From Bacteroidota bacterium (lineage in GTDB: Bacteria > Bacteroidota > Bacteroidia > Bacteroidales > Tenuifilaceae), in contig JAKQKB010000173.1 in assembly GCA_029560875.1 (NCBI GenBank), positions 1 to 64,000 on the forward strand: a stretch of 64,000 nucleotides of DNA, read 5' to 3'. The stretch's first letter is position 1, and each line of letters opens with the position of its first letter. The notes under the pieces are model-generated. The model was not told the origin of the DNA and did no database searches. It saw only the letters and a list, made by a program, of their open reading frames with translations. Shown piece by piece: positions 35,704 to 44,009 of this stretch. The position numbers and the translations under genes were made by a program.

Positions 35704-35727
35704 AAGGGCTAGTTTGCACTAACCCTT
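35704..35727 (-). terminator. Terminator of the amidase cassette
   Basis: On the minus strand AAGGGTTAGT/ACTAGCCCTT (one G-U pair) encloses GCAA and is followed by CAATTTTTAAAG. It lies 26 bases after the last cassette stop. Confidence 0.7.
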
Positions 35728-35752
35728 TATCAAAAATATTGATATATTTAAA

Positions 35753-36301
35753 CTAAAATCCTATCCGATATCCCACCGTTAGTCCTTGGTATTTCTTCCC
35801 TACGAGTGCATTTAAATTCACTCTTTGGTACTCAAAGCCAAGATTAAAAACTAGGTTTACCTGCGGGCTAATATCGGGGATGTTTACCACACCAATGCCT
35901 GGGATTATTGAGAATGTATTGATATCGCATAGTCGCTTCAAATCCTTGTATAACCCCTTATAGCCGGTGTAAAGGCTATCTGCAGTTAAAAGCATCGCTT
36001 TTTGACTTTTAATAAGGGTGTCGGCACTGTTCTCTAGTTTCTCCGAAGCGGCAATTATTTTGTTCAGTTCTAAAATTTTAATGGAGTCCTCGTGGGCTAG
36101 CACTTTGTAATATTTTAGGTCGGCAATTATCTTCTTTAGAGTTTCGGTGGGTACAAGTATAGCGTTTGCAGTAGCAAAATCTACTGTACCATCGTTTACC
36201 TTGGTGCCACGGTGCTCTACGCCATTAATGGTTAACTTGGCGTCCTGAGCATTAAGCGTTAGTGCTAGCAGCGCAAGTAGTATAGTTAAATAGTACTTCA
36301 T
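35753..36301 (-). CDS. Exported coiled-coil protein with C-terminal beta-strand region (cassette gene 4)
   Basis: The 182-residue protein has a signal peptide (MKYYLTILLALLALTLNAQ), a helical middle with heptad-like repeats (about 55-125) and a C-terminal segment of alternating residues (NLVFNLGFEYQRVNLNALV) ending in the aromatic residue Phe. That ending is usual for outer-membrane beta-barrel strands, though four or so strands are too few for a monomeric barrel. An oligomeric or outer-membrane-tethered periplasmic protein is possible. Its ATG overlaps the preceding stop by one base (TAATG). I do not recognise the family. Confidence 0.7.
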   Translation of the reverse strand: MKYYLTILLALLALTLNAQDAKLTINGVEHRGTKVNDGTVDFATANAILVPTETLKKIIADLKYYKVLAHEDSIKILELNKIIAASEKLENSADTLIKSQKAMLLTADSLYTGYKGLYKDLKRLCDINTFSIIPGIGVVNIPDISPQVNLVFNLGFEYQRVNLNALVGKKYQGLTVGYRIGF

Positions 36302-36741
36302 TATTTATAGGAGTTTAAAAATTCATAAACTTCTTCCTTGGTTATATTCTCTGGATTTTCACGTTCTTTACGGGCGGCTTCAATGCGTGCATCGGCTTCC
36401 ATGATAGCCTTGCGCGATTCTTGCTTTACGCGTTCCAGTTCTGCCTTTAGCTTGTTGTAGTCGTCCTCCAGTATTTGGTTATTGTCCTTCATATCACTGT
36501 AGCGTTTCTCAATCTCCTCTAGCTGATTTTCGCGCTCTTCCAACTCTTGCAGTAATCGCCTTTTGGCAATTGCTTTTATGGCAATAATGCCTCCAAGCGC
36601 GGTAAGGCCAAGCAGTAATCCCCACGATTTTTTGCTAGTCAGTTTAAAATCCTTTAGCACCAAAAATATCAGCACAATAAATACAACGGCAATCACCGTT
36701 ATCTCTATGTTCTCGCGTTTAAGTATGCTTAGTAGTTCCAT
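36301..36741 (-). CDS. Membrane-anchored coiled-coil protein (cassette gene 3)
   Basis: The 146-residue protein has two membrane spans (about 13-31 and 42-58) followed by a long coiled coil (about 60-125) made almost entirely of Glu, Lys, Arg and Leu, for example LEERENQLEEIEKRYSD. This shape recalls inner-membrane spanins or scaffold proteins, but I cannot assign a family. It sits 12 bases after gene 2 and overlaps gene 4 by one base. Confidence 0.7.
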   Translation of the reverse strand: MELLSILKRENIEITVIAVVFIVLIFLVLKDFKLTSKKSWGLLLGLTALGGIIAIKAIAKRRLLQELEERENQLEEIEKRYSDMKDNNQILEDDYNKLKAELERVKQESRKAIMEADARIEAARKERENPENITKEEVYEFLNSYK

Positions 36742-36753
36742 AGTCTTTCAGTT

Positions 36754-37329
36754 TTATGATTTCTTTTTACCTGCTTTCTCAATTTTGCCAATGATATTGT
36801 GCAATGGCTCAACACCTACAGCCACCAATACCGCAGATATTACTACACCAAGCAGCACATTACGCTGGAAAAAGGCAACTGTGGCTGTAGAAATTGAATC
36901 GGAGCCAATTGTTACTCGCGATATGGCATCAATCATAGTGATGTCAAAACCGTAATATAGCACCAGAACAAGTACCAGCGAAATTAGATTAGAGCATACT
37001 CTGCAGTATATCTGCAACGATTTTGTTCGGATTGTTTGGGCCGATATTATCATTTTTCCACCCGTATAGGCTGGTTCAGTTACCACGCCCCATAGCAACC
37101 AGTTAAACATCTTGTTTACTTTGGTTGATGAGTCGAAATTGTAGAGCCTATCCAGTTTGTCGCGGTACTTTTCGGCTCGGTTATTCCATACGCGGTAGCG
37201 TTTCCATTTTAAATCGCAGTAGTTGAAAATACTTACGAATATTTCCACTGCCCGCTCAACGAATACTGCCATTAGCAGGTATATGAAAAATATATAGGTT
37301 GCTTTGGTTATTACATCTACTGTTTCCAT
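36754..37329 (-). CDS. Four-span holin-like membrane protein (cassette gene 2)
   Basis: The 191-residue protein has an N-terminal span containing YLLMAVFVERAVEIF, an amphipathic cytoplasmic-looking region with many basic residues, two later spans (LVLVLVLYYGFDI and VLLGVVISAVLVAVG), and a lysine-rich tail EKAGKKKS. The ERxxxxF and GVEPLHNII-type motifs are shared with the membrane part of gene 1. The layout resembles large holins, but no phage genes are present. It starts 3 bases after gene 1. Confidence 0.7.
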   Translation of the reverse strand: METVDVITKATYIFFIYLLMAVFVERAVEIFVSIFNYCDLKWKRYRVWNNRAEKYRDKLDRLYNFDSSTKVNKMFNWLLWGVVTEPAYTGGKMIISAQTIRTKSLQIYCRVCSNLISLVLVLVLYYGFDITMIDAISRVTIGSDSISTATVAFFQRNVLLGVVISAVLVAVGVEPLHNIIGKIEKAGKKKS

Positions 37330-37332
37330 AGG

Positions 37333-38682
37333 TTATATTTTTGGCATAACACGGTTCTTATTCTTGAATTGCTTAAGCGCCTCGTTAAACTCGGGACTAT
37401 TGTTCCACTTGCTCAGGTAGAAGTTTATTTTGGTTTGGAAGTTTTGATGCGGGAAGTTACTTCCGGGACAGGCCTTGTCGGCTATACAGTAGTGCGGGAT
37501 AATTCCTTTGGGGTTTTGGAGTTTGGTTTCGTAGTGATACTCCACGGGTACATCGTGCATTTTTACCCATAGCGCAACAACACGGGCAGCGGCCTCTAGT
37601 TGCGCATTAGTGGGTTCGGTTATTCCTTTATTACTATTAACATTGGAGTTTGGTATTTTTGGGTCAGTTTCGAAGTTACCCTGGAATGCTAATCCCATTG
37701 AGTGCCCGTTATGCCCAACGGCGTGATTCCCGAATCTGTCCCACCTGCAAATAACCCTGATTGTTCCATCCTTAAAAACCACGCAGTGGTAGCCTGTGAG
37801 CCATCCTTTGCGGTCAAACTCCTTGGTTAACTCAATGTAAGGAGCATCGGAGTGAAAGCAGGTGTGGTGGTAGGTAATTAGGTCAATCTTGCTGGTATAC
37901 CTGTGTGTATGCTCCAAGCGCTCGGGGCGGTCGCCCTCGTCGTAGGTAAAACCAACAATCTCCTCAATGGATTGTAGTGCTTTGCCCAAATCGGTTGATT
38001 TTGAACTTGGAGCGGAAGAGGAAACCTCTGATTTTTCTTTTTCCTTCACAATCTCCTCCATAAGTTCGCTCTTCTTAACTATTAGTTTGCGGGTCATTAG
38101 GAAGTTCATTAGGAAGTTAATTGGCTTACTGCCAGCACCTATTATAATGCCTGTAAATAAAAACTCCAGCAATGCCGATAGGCTTCGTGTTTCGTACTCA
38201 ACAGGGCTTAGGTCAGTTATAAATGTCCAAACGGAGAACTTGGTAATATAGCAGCCGGTTATGGCTATTAGCGTTCCAAGGATTTGCATCCAAAATTCCT
38301 TTTTGATATTGGTTTCCTTCAGTTGAGCATCAAAACGGGCTTGCTCATCGCTAATTTCCTCGTGAGTAAGGATTTTAACCACATCAAAGTTCGATTCCTT
38401 GAAATCCGTTTTTTTGCTTGAGTTAGGAATAATTTCTCTAGGGTCCTTATCGGTGGTTGATTTTAGAAGGATTTCATTTTCCTCAATGGCCACAGCCAAC
38501 GTGTTTTGCTTCTCCTTTAAATCCTTAGCAGCATGAAATTCTGTGGAATTTTTAAGGAGCGTTAGCCTGTTTAATGCTTTGTTGAAAAAGGTTAGAAACC
38601 TTTCCAGCATCAACGCGGCACCCAATAATGCACCTAGTTTTACAATTATTGGAGTTAATTCAATTAGTTCTTTATTAGGCAT
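37333..38682 (-). CDS. Membrane-anchored N-acetylmuramoyl-L-alanine amidase (cassette gene 1)
   Basis: The 449-residue protein has an N-terminal part with three membrane spans (about 10-30, 130-150, 168-195), a Ser-rich linker (EVSSSAPSSKSTD), and a C-terminal amidase_2/PGRP domain (about 265-430). That fold cleaves the MurNAc-L-Ala bond of peptidoglycan with zinc. The ligands are seen as the His pair in ITYHHTC and the His of IIPHYCIADKACPG, with TGYHCVVFKDG and AVGHNGHSMGLAFQG between them. The membrane part contains LMLERFLTFF and GAGSKPINFL, matching motifs in the neighbouring 191-residue protein. An amidase fused to a polytopic membrane domain is unusual; it would act on the cell wall while anchored to the inner membrane. 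Confidence 0.85.
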   Translation of the reverse strand: MPNKELIELTPIIVKLGALLGAALMLERFLTFFNKALNRLTLLKNSTEFHAAKDLKEKQNTLAVAIEENEILLKSTTDKDPREIIPNSSKKTDFKESNFDVVKILTHEEISDEQARFDAQLKETNIKKEFWMQILGTLIAITGCYITKFSVWTFITDLSPVEYETRSLSALLEFLFTGIIIGAGSKPINFLMNFLMTRKLIVKKSELMEEIVKEKEKSEVSSSAPSSKSTDLGKALQSIEEIVGFTYDEGDRPERLEHTHRYTSKIDLITYHHTCFHSDAPYIELTKEFDRKGWLTGYHCVVFKDGTIRVICRWDRFGNHAVGHNGHSMGLAFQGNFETDPKIPNSNVNSNKGITEPTNAQLEAAARVVALWVKMHDVPVEYHYETKLQNPKGIIPHYCIADKACPGSNFPHQNFQTKINFYLSKWNNSPEFNEALKQFKNKNRVMPKI

Positions 38683-38914
38683 AAAGGTTATGGTTTTGTT
38701 TAGGATGGTTGACGATATCTTAGGTTATTGTTCGGTTTACTAGCATAAAACTATACTATTTTTTCGAAGTGGCAATTTGTATCTTTATAGTTTAATAGGA
38801 TTTAGATAGAAATTGTTACTCTTGAAGGGTGCAATCAAATAGAAGGGAGATATCAGTAAAAATTAGTAATAAACCATGACTCTTTGTTTATAAAGTCAAA
38901 CCAATCATTATCAT

Positions 38915-38961
38915 AACATCAAAAGAGGTGTTTCAAAAACTGAAACACCTCTTTTGATGTT
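38915..38961. terminator. Terminator of the OmpA-like gene
   Basis: A 21-bp perfect stem centred on AGAGGTGTTTCA/TGAAACACCTCT, loop AAAAC, lies 12 bases after the minus-strand stop at 38974. It separates this gene from the amidase cassette downstream. Nothing else is supported in 38683-38914. Confidence 0.85.
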
Positions 38962-38973
38962 GTGTGATAAAAA

Positions 38974-39816
38974 TTACTTTTTAACAATTTCAACTCTCCT
39001 GTTCTTAGATCGTCCAGATTCAGAGCGGTTATCGGCAACAGGTTTTTCCTGTCCCCAGCCAACCGACGATAGGCGCTCTTTCTTGGTACCCTTTGCAATT
39101 AAAGCATCCATAACCGCTTTGGCACGTTGGTCGGAAAGGATTTTGTTGTCGTTGGCGTTTCCAACATTATCTGTATGACCCTCGATGCTAACGTTCAAAT
39201 CTTGATTGTTGCTAAGCAAGCTGTAGATTTCATCAACAATTGGAAGCGATTCATCCTTAATAGTCGATTTTCCTGTGTCGAATAGTATGTCTAGCGCAAT
39301 ATAACCATCGGTATTCAATGCTTCAAGCATTTCGTTGGCTTGGATTGCTTGCACCATTGCCTGTCTTTCAACAACCGTTATGTAATATTCAGGTATGCTC
39401 GACTCAATCTTAATCCATGTTTCCTTACCATCCTTAGCAACTTTAGCGCAGATAAAACTGTAACTATTTCCGCTTTCCACAACTTTTCCAACAATTGTTG
39501 CATTAATTTTCTTTAAAGCATTTTCGAAATTTCTAAATACCTGCAGGTTAGAAACTTCCGCTGCGCCATCATTTAAATTATAGGTTAGCTGATAGAACTT
39601 GCCTTCCACGTTCTCTCTTTTAGCCTCTCCATCAGTGCTATTCTCGATGGTGAATTGGTAGGCATCAAATTCCTTTACATCGCAGCTGGCTATGTGGAAA
39701 TTTGGCATTCTGTTAAACATTGGGTAATCCTTGCACCCTTCAGTATCCTCGCTCTGAGCAAAAGCAAGGTTAGCAAACAAAGTAACGCATAAAGTAAATA
39801 ATGTGATTTTTTTCAT
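38974..39816 (-). CDS. OmpA-family peptidoglycan-binding protein
   Basis: The 280-residue protein has a signal peptide (MKKITLFTLCVTLFANLAFAQ); the ATG at 39816 is chosen because the 33 upstream codons precede a clear signal. The N-terminal part is unclassified. The C-terminal ~110 residues form an OmpA domain that grips peptidoglycan: ILFDTGKSTIKDES, VSIEGHTDNVGNANDNKILSD-like text and SVGWGQEKPVADNRSESGRSKNRRVE with the diaminopimelate-binding Asp and Arg. It has no beta-barrel segment, so it is a periplasmic anchor protein. It starts 55 bases after the upstream coiled-coil gene. Confidence 0.92.
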   Translation of the reverse strand: MKKITLFTLCVTLFANLAFAQSEDTEGCKDYPMFNRMPNFHIASCDVKEFDAYQFTIENSTDGEAKRENVEGKFYQLTYNLNDGAAEVSNLQVFRNFENALKKINATIVGKVVESGNSYSFICAKVAKDGKETWIKIESSIPEYYITVVERQAMVQAIQANEMLEALNTDGYIALDILFDTGKSTIKDESLPIVDEIYSLLSNNQDLNVSIEGHTDNVGNANDNKILSDQRAKAVMDALIAKGTKKERLSSVGWGQEKPVADNRSESGRSKNRRVEIVKK

Positions 39817-39871
39817 TTCTCGAAATTTAGTTATTAATATGGTGTTAGACTGTTTGTGCGGCATTTGAATA

Positions 39872-41089
39872 TTATTTACCAAGACTTTGTAGAACATTTT
39901 TCCAAAACTCAGCATCTTGGTAGATTTGATATGTTTTACTGTCTATAAAAGAATCTGAATTATTTGAAGTTTTGTAATACCTTGGTTTATCCTTAATTGA
40001 GTTGTTTGATAAGTTCCATTCAATACAAATTATTTGAAGTTTACTGGAGTTAAAATCTACAAGTTGAGGGTTGATTTTAACTAATGCTTCTCCTAAATCT
40101 TTTCTTGATTCTGGTAATAGGTTAGAGTTTTCAGATGCTTCAAGAGCATAATATGCTTGCCTTTTCCTTTCTACAGTTGACATTCCTGCAAGTTCACTCC
40201 TTAATTTTTCTATATTGCTTTTGTGTATAGCAATACTATTGTCATAGGCTTCATTGGCCACATTAAGGTCGTCGGAAGAGGCTTCAAGCGCCTTATTTGC
40301 TTCTTGAATTGATTTTTTGAACTCTTCTGCAGCCTTTTTGTCGTATTTGAGCAATTCGTTATATGCACGTTCAAACTCTTCTTGCTGCTGTTTTTTCTGC
40401 TCGTTTCCAGTTAAATTATCAACATCTTCTTTGTACTTCGTCTTGTCTTTGGTATCGTTCTTTATTTTTTTTTCTAAATCAGCAATCAATGTATTAATGT
40501 ATTCCTCCTGTGATACAGGAAGAAAAATTGGCTTATTGGTATAATTTATTATGGTAATTTCACCATTGGTTGTGGAATAGATTGGGTAAGAGTAAAAATC
40601 GGCTATTTTACGAGGACAAGGATAAATATCTGAAATTATTGGAGAACCTGCCAGTTTCGTTGGATTATTCATAAAGATATAAAAGCCAGAATGAATTCTC
40701 CAGTCAACTGTAGGTGCTTCATCAATTTTGCATATTGGCGAAAGAGTTGCTTCTAACGATGCAGTAATTATATCTCTCGGTTTACTTGTACTATAATCTG
40801 TTATATCTGCAATCCATTTACTTAATGAAATTTCAAAACCAAAGGGTGGATTAAGCGGGTTAGTTTGTTTTAAAGCATTTGTGAAATTATTTAGTTTCTC
40901 GATGTATAACTTAGCCGTACTGCTAGAACTATTGTCGGGATATATATCCTTAACCGTTACTTTACCCTTTGAATAGGGCAATAACTTGTTACCATCGCTA
41001 TCTAAAACAACAGTATTGATATTGTTTTGAGCAACAATAAGATTTATACTTAATAAACTGATTGCTATTAATAAAGGTAGTTTTTTCAT
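39872..41089 (-). CDS. Secreted coiled-coil protein of unknown function
   Basis: The 405-residue protein has a signal peptide (MKKLPLLIAISLLSINLIVAQ), an N-terminal region of beta-like sequence, a strongly charged coiled coil (about 195-315, with DLEKKIKNDTKDKTKYKEDV and RAYNELLKYDKKAAEEFKK) and a C-terminal region. I do not recognise it. It lies 55 bases before the OmpA-like gene on the same strand, and both may sit on one transcript. Confidence 0.7.
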   Translation of the reverse strand: MKKLPLLIAISLLSINLIVAQNNINTVVLDSDGNKLLPYSKGKVTVKDIYPDNSSSSTAKLYIEKLNNFTNALKQTNPLNPPFGFEISLSKWIADITDYSTSKPRDIITASLEATLSPICKIDEAPTVDWRIHSGFYIFMNNPTKLAGSPIISDIYPCPRKIADFYSYPIYSTTNGEITIINYTNKPIFLPVSQEEYINTLIADLEKKIKNDTKDKTKYKEDVDNLTGNEQKKQQQEEFERAYNELLKYDKKAAEEFKKSIQEANKALEASSDDLNVANEAYDNSIAIHKSNIEKLRSELAGMSTVERKRQAYYALEASENSNLLPESRKDLGEALVKINPQLVDFNSSKLQIICIEWNLSNNSIKDKPRYYKTSNNSDSFIDSKTYQIYQDAEFWKNVLQSLGK

Positions 41090-41213
41090 TCCGTAATATT
41101 TTGAATAAATATTGTTTTACGCTATTTTGAAATAAAATTAAGAATAATGTTTGTGATTTTAAGATTTGAACAACTTTTTTATGTCAATTAAAACTTTCAA
41201 TAAATAAAAAAGA

Positions 41214-41221
41214 TAACTTTG
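41214..41221 (+). promoter_or_regulatory. -7 promoter element upstream of the methyltransferase
   Basis: TAACTTTG (TAnnTTTG) lies 194 bases before the ATG. A second TAACTTTG occurs at 41275-41282, so which one is used is unclear. Confidence 0.4.
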
Positions 41222-41273
41222 CATTTACTAAAACCATTGGATGTTTAAATTTAATTCGGAGCGTGTGAGGTAA

Positions 41274-41387
41274 ATAACTTTGGAGTAAAAACCAAGGTTA
41301 TCCCTTAAATTCTACTCGGCAAGTTCTTGTCGGAGTTTATTACTATTTATTTTATTCAAATCAGCAAAGGCTAAAACAGAACAGCCT
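41274..41387 (+). promoter_or_regulatory. Possible structured 5' leader of the methyltransferase gene
   Basis: Three hairpins follow one another: ATAACTTTGG/CCAAGGTTAT with an 8-base loop (41274-41301), ACTCGGCAAG/CTTGTCGGAGT with one bulged G (41314-41336) and AGGCT/AGCCT (41368-41387). They do not match any riboswitch I know, and no terminator is seen. The leader is unusually long compared with neighbours. Confidence 0.4.
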
Positions 41388-41414
41388 ATTGTTTCAAAAT
41401 TAAATTTAAACATC

Positions 41415-42188
41415 ATGAGTAACGAGAATAAATCAATTCACGAGTTCGATTTCAACCTTATTTGTGAGTATTTCTCAAGCATTGAACGCCAAGGCCCGGG
41501 TAGTCCCGAGGTTACAATTAAGGCGTTGAGTTTTATCGACAATCTTACAGAAAACTCCCGTATTGCCGATATCGGCTGCGGAACAGGTGGACAAACAATG
41601 ACTTTAGCTCAGAATTCCCAAGGGAATATCATTGGTGTTGACCTATTTCAGAACTTCGTTGATATATTCAACACAAACGCCACTAAGTTAGACCTACAGG
41701 GTAGGGTTAAGGCTATAGTTGGTTCAATGGACAATCTTCCCTTTCGGGACGAGGAGTTTGACCTAATTTGGTCCGAAGGTGCCATTTACAACATTGGCTT
41801 TGAGCGCGGTTTAAATGACTGGAACCGATTTCTCAAAAAAGGAGGCTATATTGCAGTAAGCGAGGCATCGTGGCTTACGCAGGAGCGACCAGCTGAGATA
41901 GAGAAATTTTGGGTAGATGCCTATCCCGAAATTGACACTATTCCCAATAAAGTTGCCATAATGCAAAAGGCAGGTTACGTTCCGGTTGCCACATTTATTC
42001 TGCCTGAGAATTGCTGGGTAGAGCATTTCTACGTACCGCAAACTAAAGCGCAGGAGTTATTCCTTAAAAAGTATGCAGGGAATAAAACTGCCGAGGATTT
42101 AGTTGCCAACGAACGCCACGAGGCGCAACTGTACGCTAAATACAAGGAGTTTTACGGTTATGTATTCTATATTGGAAAGAAAATATAG
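41415..42188 (+). CDS. SAM-dependent methyltransferase
   Basis: The 257-residue protein has motif [17 protein letters not shown], acidic loop VGVDL-like NIIGVDLFQ, and motif [24 protein letters not shown], typical of class I small-molecule methyltransferases common in Bacteroides genomes. The C-terminal part ([15 protein letters not shown]) is a conserved substrate lid in relatives. Substrate unknown; cytosolic. It is monocistronic with a long leader. Confidence 0.9.
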   Translation: MSNENKSIHEFDFNLICEYFSSIERQGPGSPEVTIKALSFIDNLTENSRIADIGCGTGGQTMTLAQNSQGNIIGVDLFQNFVDIFNTNATKLDLQGRVKAIVGSMDNLPFRDEEFDLIWSEGAIYNIGFERGLNDWNRFLKKGGYIAVSEASWLTQERPAEIEKFWVDAYPEIDTIPNKVAIMQKAGYVPVATFILPENCWVEHFYVPQTKAQELFLKKYAGNKTAEDLVANERHEAQLYAKYKEFYGYVFYIGKKI

Positions 42189-42206
42189 ATGATTTGCTAA
42201 TATTTT

Positions 42207-42254
42207 TAACCACAAAGGCAAGCAAGGATTATCCTTTGAGCGCCTTTGTGGTTA
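42207..42254. repeat. Palindromic intergenic repeat (ACCACAAAGG family), terminator-like
   Basis: TAACCACAAAGGC (42207-42219) and GCCTTTGTGGTTA (42242-42254) are perfect inverted copies, with GGAT/ATCC inside. It lies between convergent genes, and a second related copy occurs at 46629-46753. Confidence 0.75.
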
Positions 42255-42286
42255 TATTATTTATAAAGTAGAGCCTAGAGTCAGTG

Positions 42287-42661
42287 CTACTTATCAACAA
42301 TCTCCCTACCAAACGGAGTTAACGCTAACGATGCAAGCTTTAAATGCTGCCTAGCAAACGGAATCCCTATAATTGTAATGGCCAGTAAAATTGCTAAAAG
42401 TACGTGCGAAAGACATATCCATATTCCGCCAAATATCAGCCAAATAATATTCATAATGGTAGATAAACAACCCGAAGAGCCCTTTTTGAATGTTACCTCC
42501 TTGCCAAATGGCCATAGCGCCAAAATACCCAACTTTAGGGTTTGTAAGCCAAACGGAATCCCAATAATGGTTATTATTAGAACAAAACTTGCGGCAAAGT
42601 ATTCAATAGCAATAAAGATTCCACCAAAAACAAGCCAAAAGATATTCCCTATAAATCGCAT
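42287..42661 (-). CDS. YccF-family inner-membrane protein
   Basis: The 124-residue protein has the repeated YccF/DUF307 unit: IIGIPFGLQTLKLGILALWPFG near residue 34 and IIGIPFARQHLKLASLALTPFGR near residue 97. Each follows a hydrophobic span (NIFWLVFGGIFIAIEYF and NIIWLIFGGIWICLSHV). Members are small four-span membrane proteins of unknown function. Confidence 0.95.
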   Translation of the reverse strand: MRFIGNIFWLVFGGIFIAIEYFAASFVLIITIIGIPFGLQTLKLGILALWPFGKEVTFKKGSSGCLSTIMNIIWLIFGGIWICLSHVLLAILLAITIIGIPFARQHLKLASLALTPFGREIVDK

Positions 42662-42718
42662 ACTATTAGTAAAGTGTTGTTACGAAGTGCTAAAGTAGTA
42701 AAAACTTATTTAACTAGG

Positions 42719-42840
42719 CGATAGTCCATGGTTTATAGTCCATCGTTGTTAGTTCACAGTGTATAATTAATACTCCATTATCAATAGTCTGTATTTTCCA
42801 TGGTCATTGGTCTATTGAATATGGTTCATGGTTTGTGAAA
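42719..42840. repeat. Degenerate short-word repeats (TAGTCCATGGT family)
   Basis: The stretch repeats variants of ATAGTCCATGGTTTATAGTC, CATGGTCATTGGTCTAT and ATGGTTCATGGTTTG, with an ill-defined period of 15-20 bases. There is no coding signal. Confidence 0.6.
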
Positions 42841-42893
42841 ACTGGTGTTAAAAGTAAATGGCACGCGTTACAAACGAGCGCCAGCGAATATGT

Positions 42894-43721
42894 CTAAAAC
42901 TTTGGTTTAAAAATATTAACTATTTCTTTTTTAAAACCTTTAATGTCGATTTCAATTGTGGAACTATCAATATTGGTATAATCTAGTTTAACAAACCCGA
43001 ATTGTTCGTTAAAATAGCTGGTTAACTTGGTTGTACCCAGTTCGCTTTTGGCTTCGCTTTCTATAACATAGCATTCCAAGGCGCCAATAGCAGTACTAAT
43101 GGTTTTTTTGTCGGTAATTTTGTACTGATATTTGTTTGTGATATTTCCAGTCCACTCTTTCCATCGTTTATCGCCCCACTGACCACCAATTTCAAGGTCC
43201 CAGTTCCAGGTATGTCCAATTTGAAATGGATATTTTATGTAAGGAAATGGATTCAGCTCTAGAATCCTAAATAAAAACTCGCGGGGTGGATGTAGCCAAA
43301 TATTCTTTTCGTTCTCAATAAGCCCAGTTATAAAAGGGCTTACATCATTCTTTTCAATTATATATGATATCCCTATTTGATAGTATTTGGGATCTTTAAA
43401 GTTCATATTCTCGTGCAGAATTTTAAGCTTAAAATCCCGAATAACATTATCGGATGTATTACTAGCGTTGGTAAAATCCCAGGAACGACTGTTGTTGATA
43501 ACAAAATACTGCTGCTTGCCATTCCTGTCGGTATACTTATAGCTGAAGGTTATTTCGCTTCCTCGTTTATAGGTGTCATGTATCAGATTTTCGGATTTAT
43601 CAATCACGTTGCCGTAAATGTAACCATCAATAAGTATAAGATTTTCAGATTCTTTTTTAGGTTGACAAAATGCGCTGGCATTAATTAGAATAATAATTAG
43701 CAGTAGGGTTAGTTTTTTCAT
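42894..43721 (-). CDS. Exported protein of unknown function
   Basis: The 275-residue protein has a signal peptide (MKKLTLLLIIILINASAFCQ) and a beta-rich body containing the pairs FPYIKYPFQIGHTWNWDLEIG and GALECYVIESEAKSELGTTKL. These phrases resemble secreted Bacteroidota proteins that bind or shape small ligands, but I do not recognise the family. It is monocistronic. Confidence 0.7.
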   Translation of the reverse strand: MKKLTLLLIIILINASAFCQPKKESENLILIDGYIYGNVIDKSENLIHDTYKRGSEITFSYKYTDRNGKQQYFVINNSRSWDFTNASNTSDNVIRDFKLKILHENMNFKDPKYYQIGISYIIEKNDVSPFITGLIENEKNIWLHPPREFLFRILELNPFPYIKYPFQIGHTWNWDLEIGGQWGDKRWKEWTGNITNKYQYKITDKKTISTAIGALECYVIESEAKSELGTTKLTSYFNEQFGFVKLDYTNIDSSTIEIDIKGFKKEIVNIFKPKF

Positions 43722-43845
43722 ATGAATAAAGGTTTATTTATAGGTTAATATAATTTTGAATATAGCTAAAGTTCCTGAATATTTACACTAGCAATGTAAA
43801 AATGCAATCAAAATCCTAACTCAACCCTTTATAATAGCCAAAAAG

Positions 43846-43898
43846 TCCCCTCTATGACCGCCAACAGGAGGGGAGAGAGGGGATTTAGGGGTGAGTCT
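43846..43898. repeat. Intergenic repeat of the GAGAGGGG...GGGGTGAGT family
   Basis: TCCCCTCT pairs with AGAGGGGA and is followed by TTTAGGGGTGAGTCT, matching in order the copies at about 3924 and 4188. It is the third copy in the window and lies next to the xdhC terminator. Confidence 0.65.
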
Positions 43899-43934
43899 CC
43901 AATTCCATACGTTCAGTAAACTTCCATTAAAAAA

Positions 43935-43957
43935 AGCGTAGTTTTGGAAACTACGCT
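43935..43957 (-). terminator. Terminator of xdhC
   Basis: A 10-bp stem AGCGTAGTTT/AAACTACGCT with a 3-base loop is followed on the minus strand by TTTTTTTAATGG, a strong intrinsic terminator 52 bases after the xdhC stop. Confidence 0.85.
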
Positions 43958-44009
43958 ATGTGTATGGTTAACTGCATTTTCAATTAGCCCAATTAAAAAT
44001 CATTTCTAA

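Noticed and set aside
35753-38682. A prophage remnant
   Set aside because: The four genes look like lysis genes, but there is no integrase, capsid, tail or attachment site nearby, and both flanks are ordinary envelope genes.
41274-41387. A known SAM, cobalamin or THF riboswitch
   Set aside because: None of the conserved cores of these classes is visible; only simple hairpins are.
42850-42870. ATGGCACGCGTTAC as a sigma-54 promoter
   Set aside because: The -12 half is missing and no gene starts downstream on that strand.
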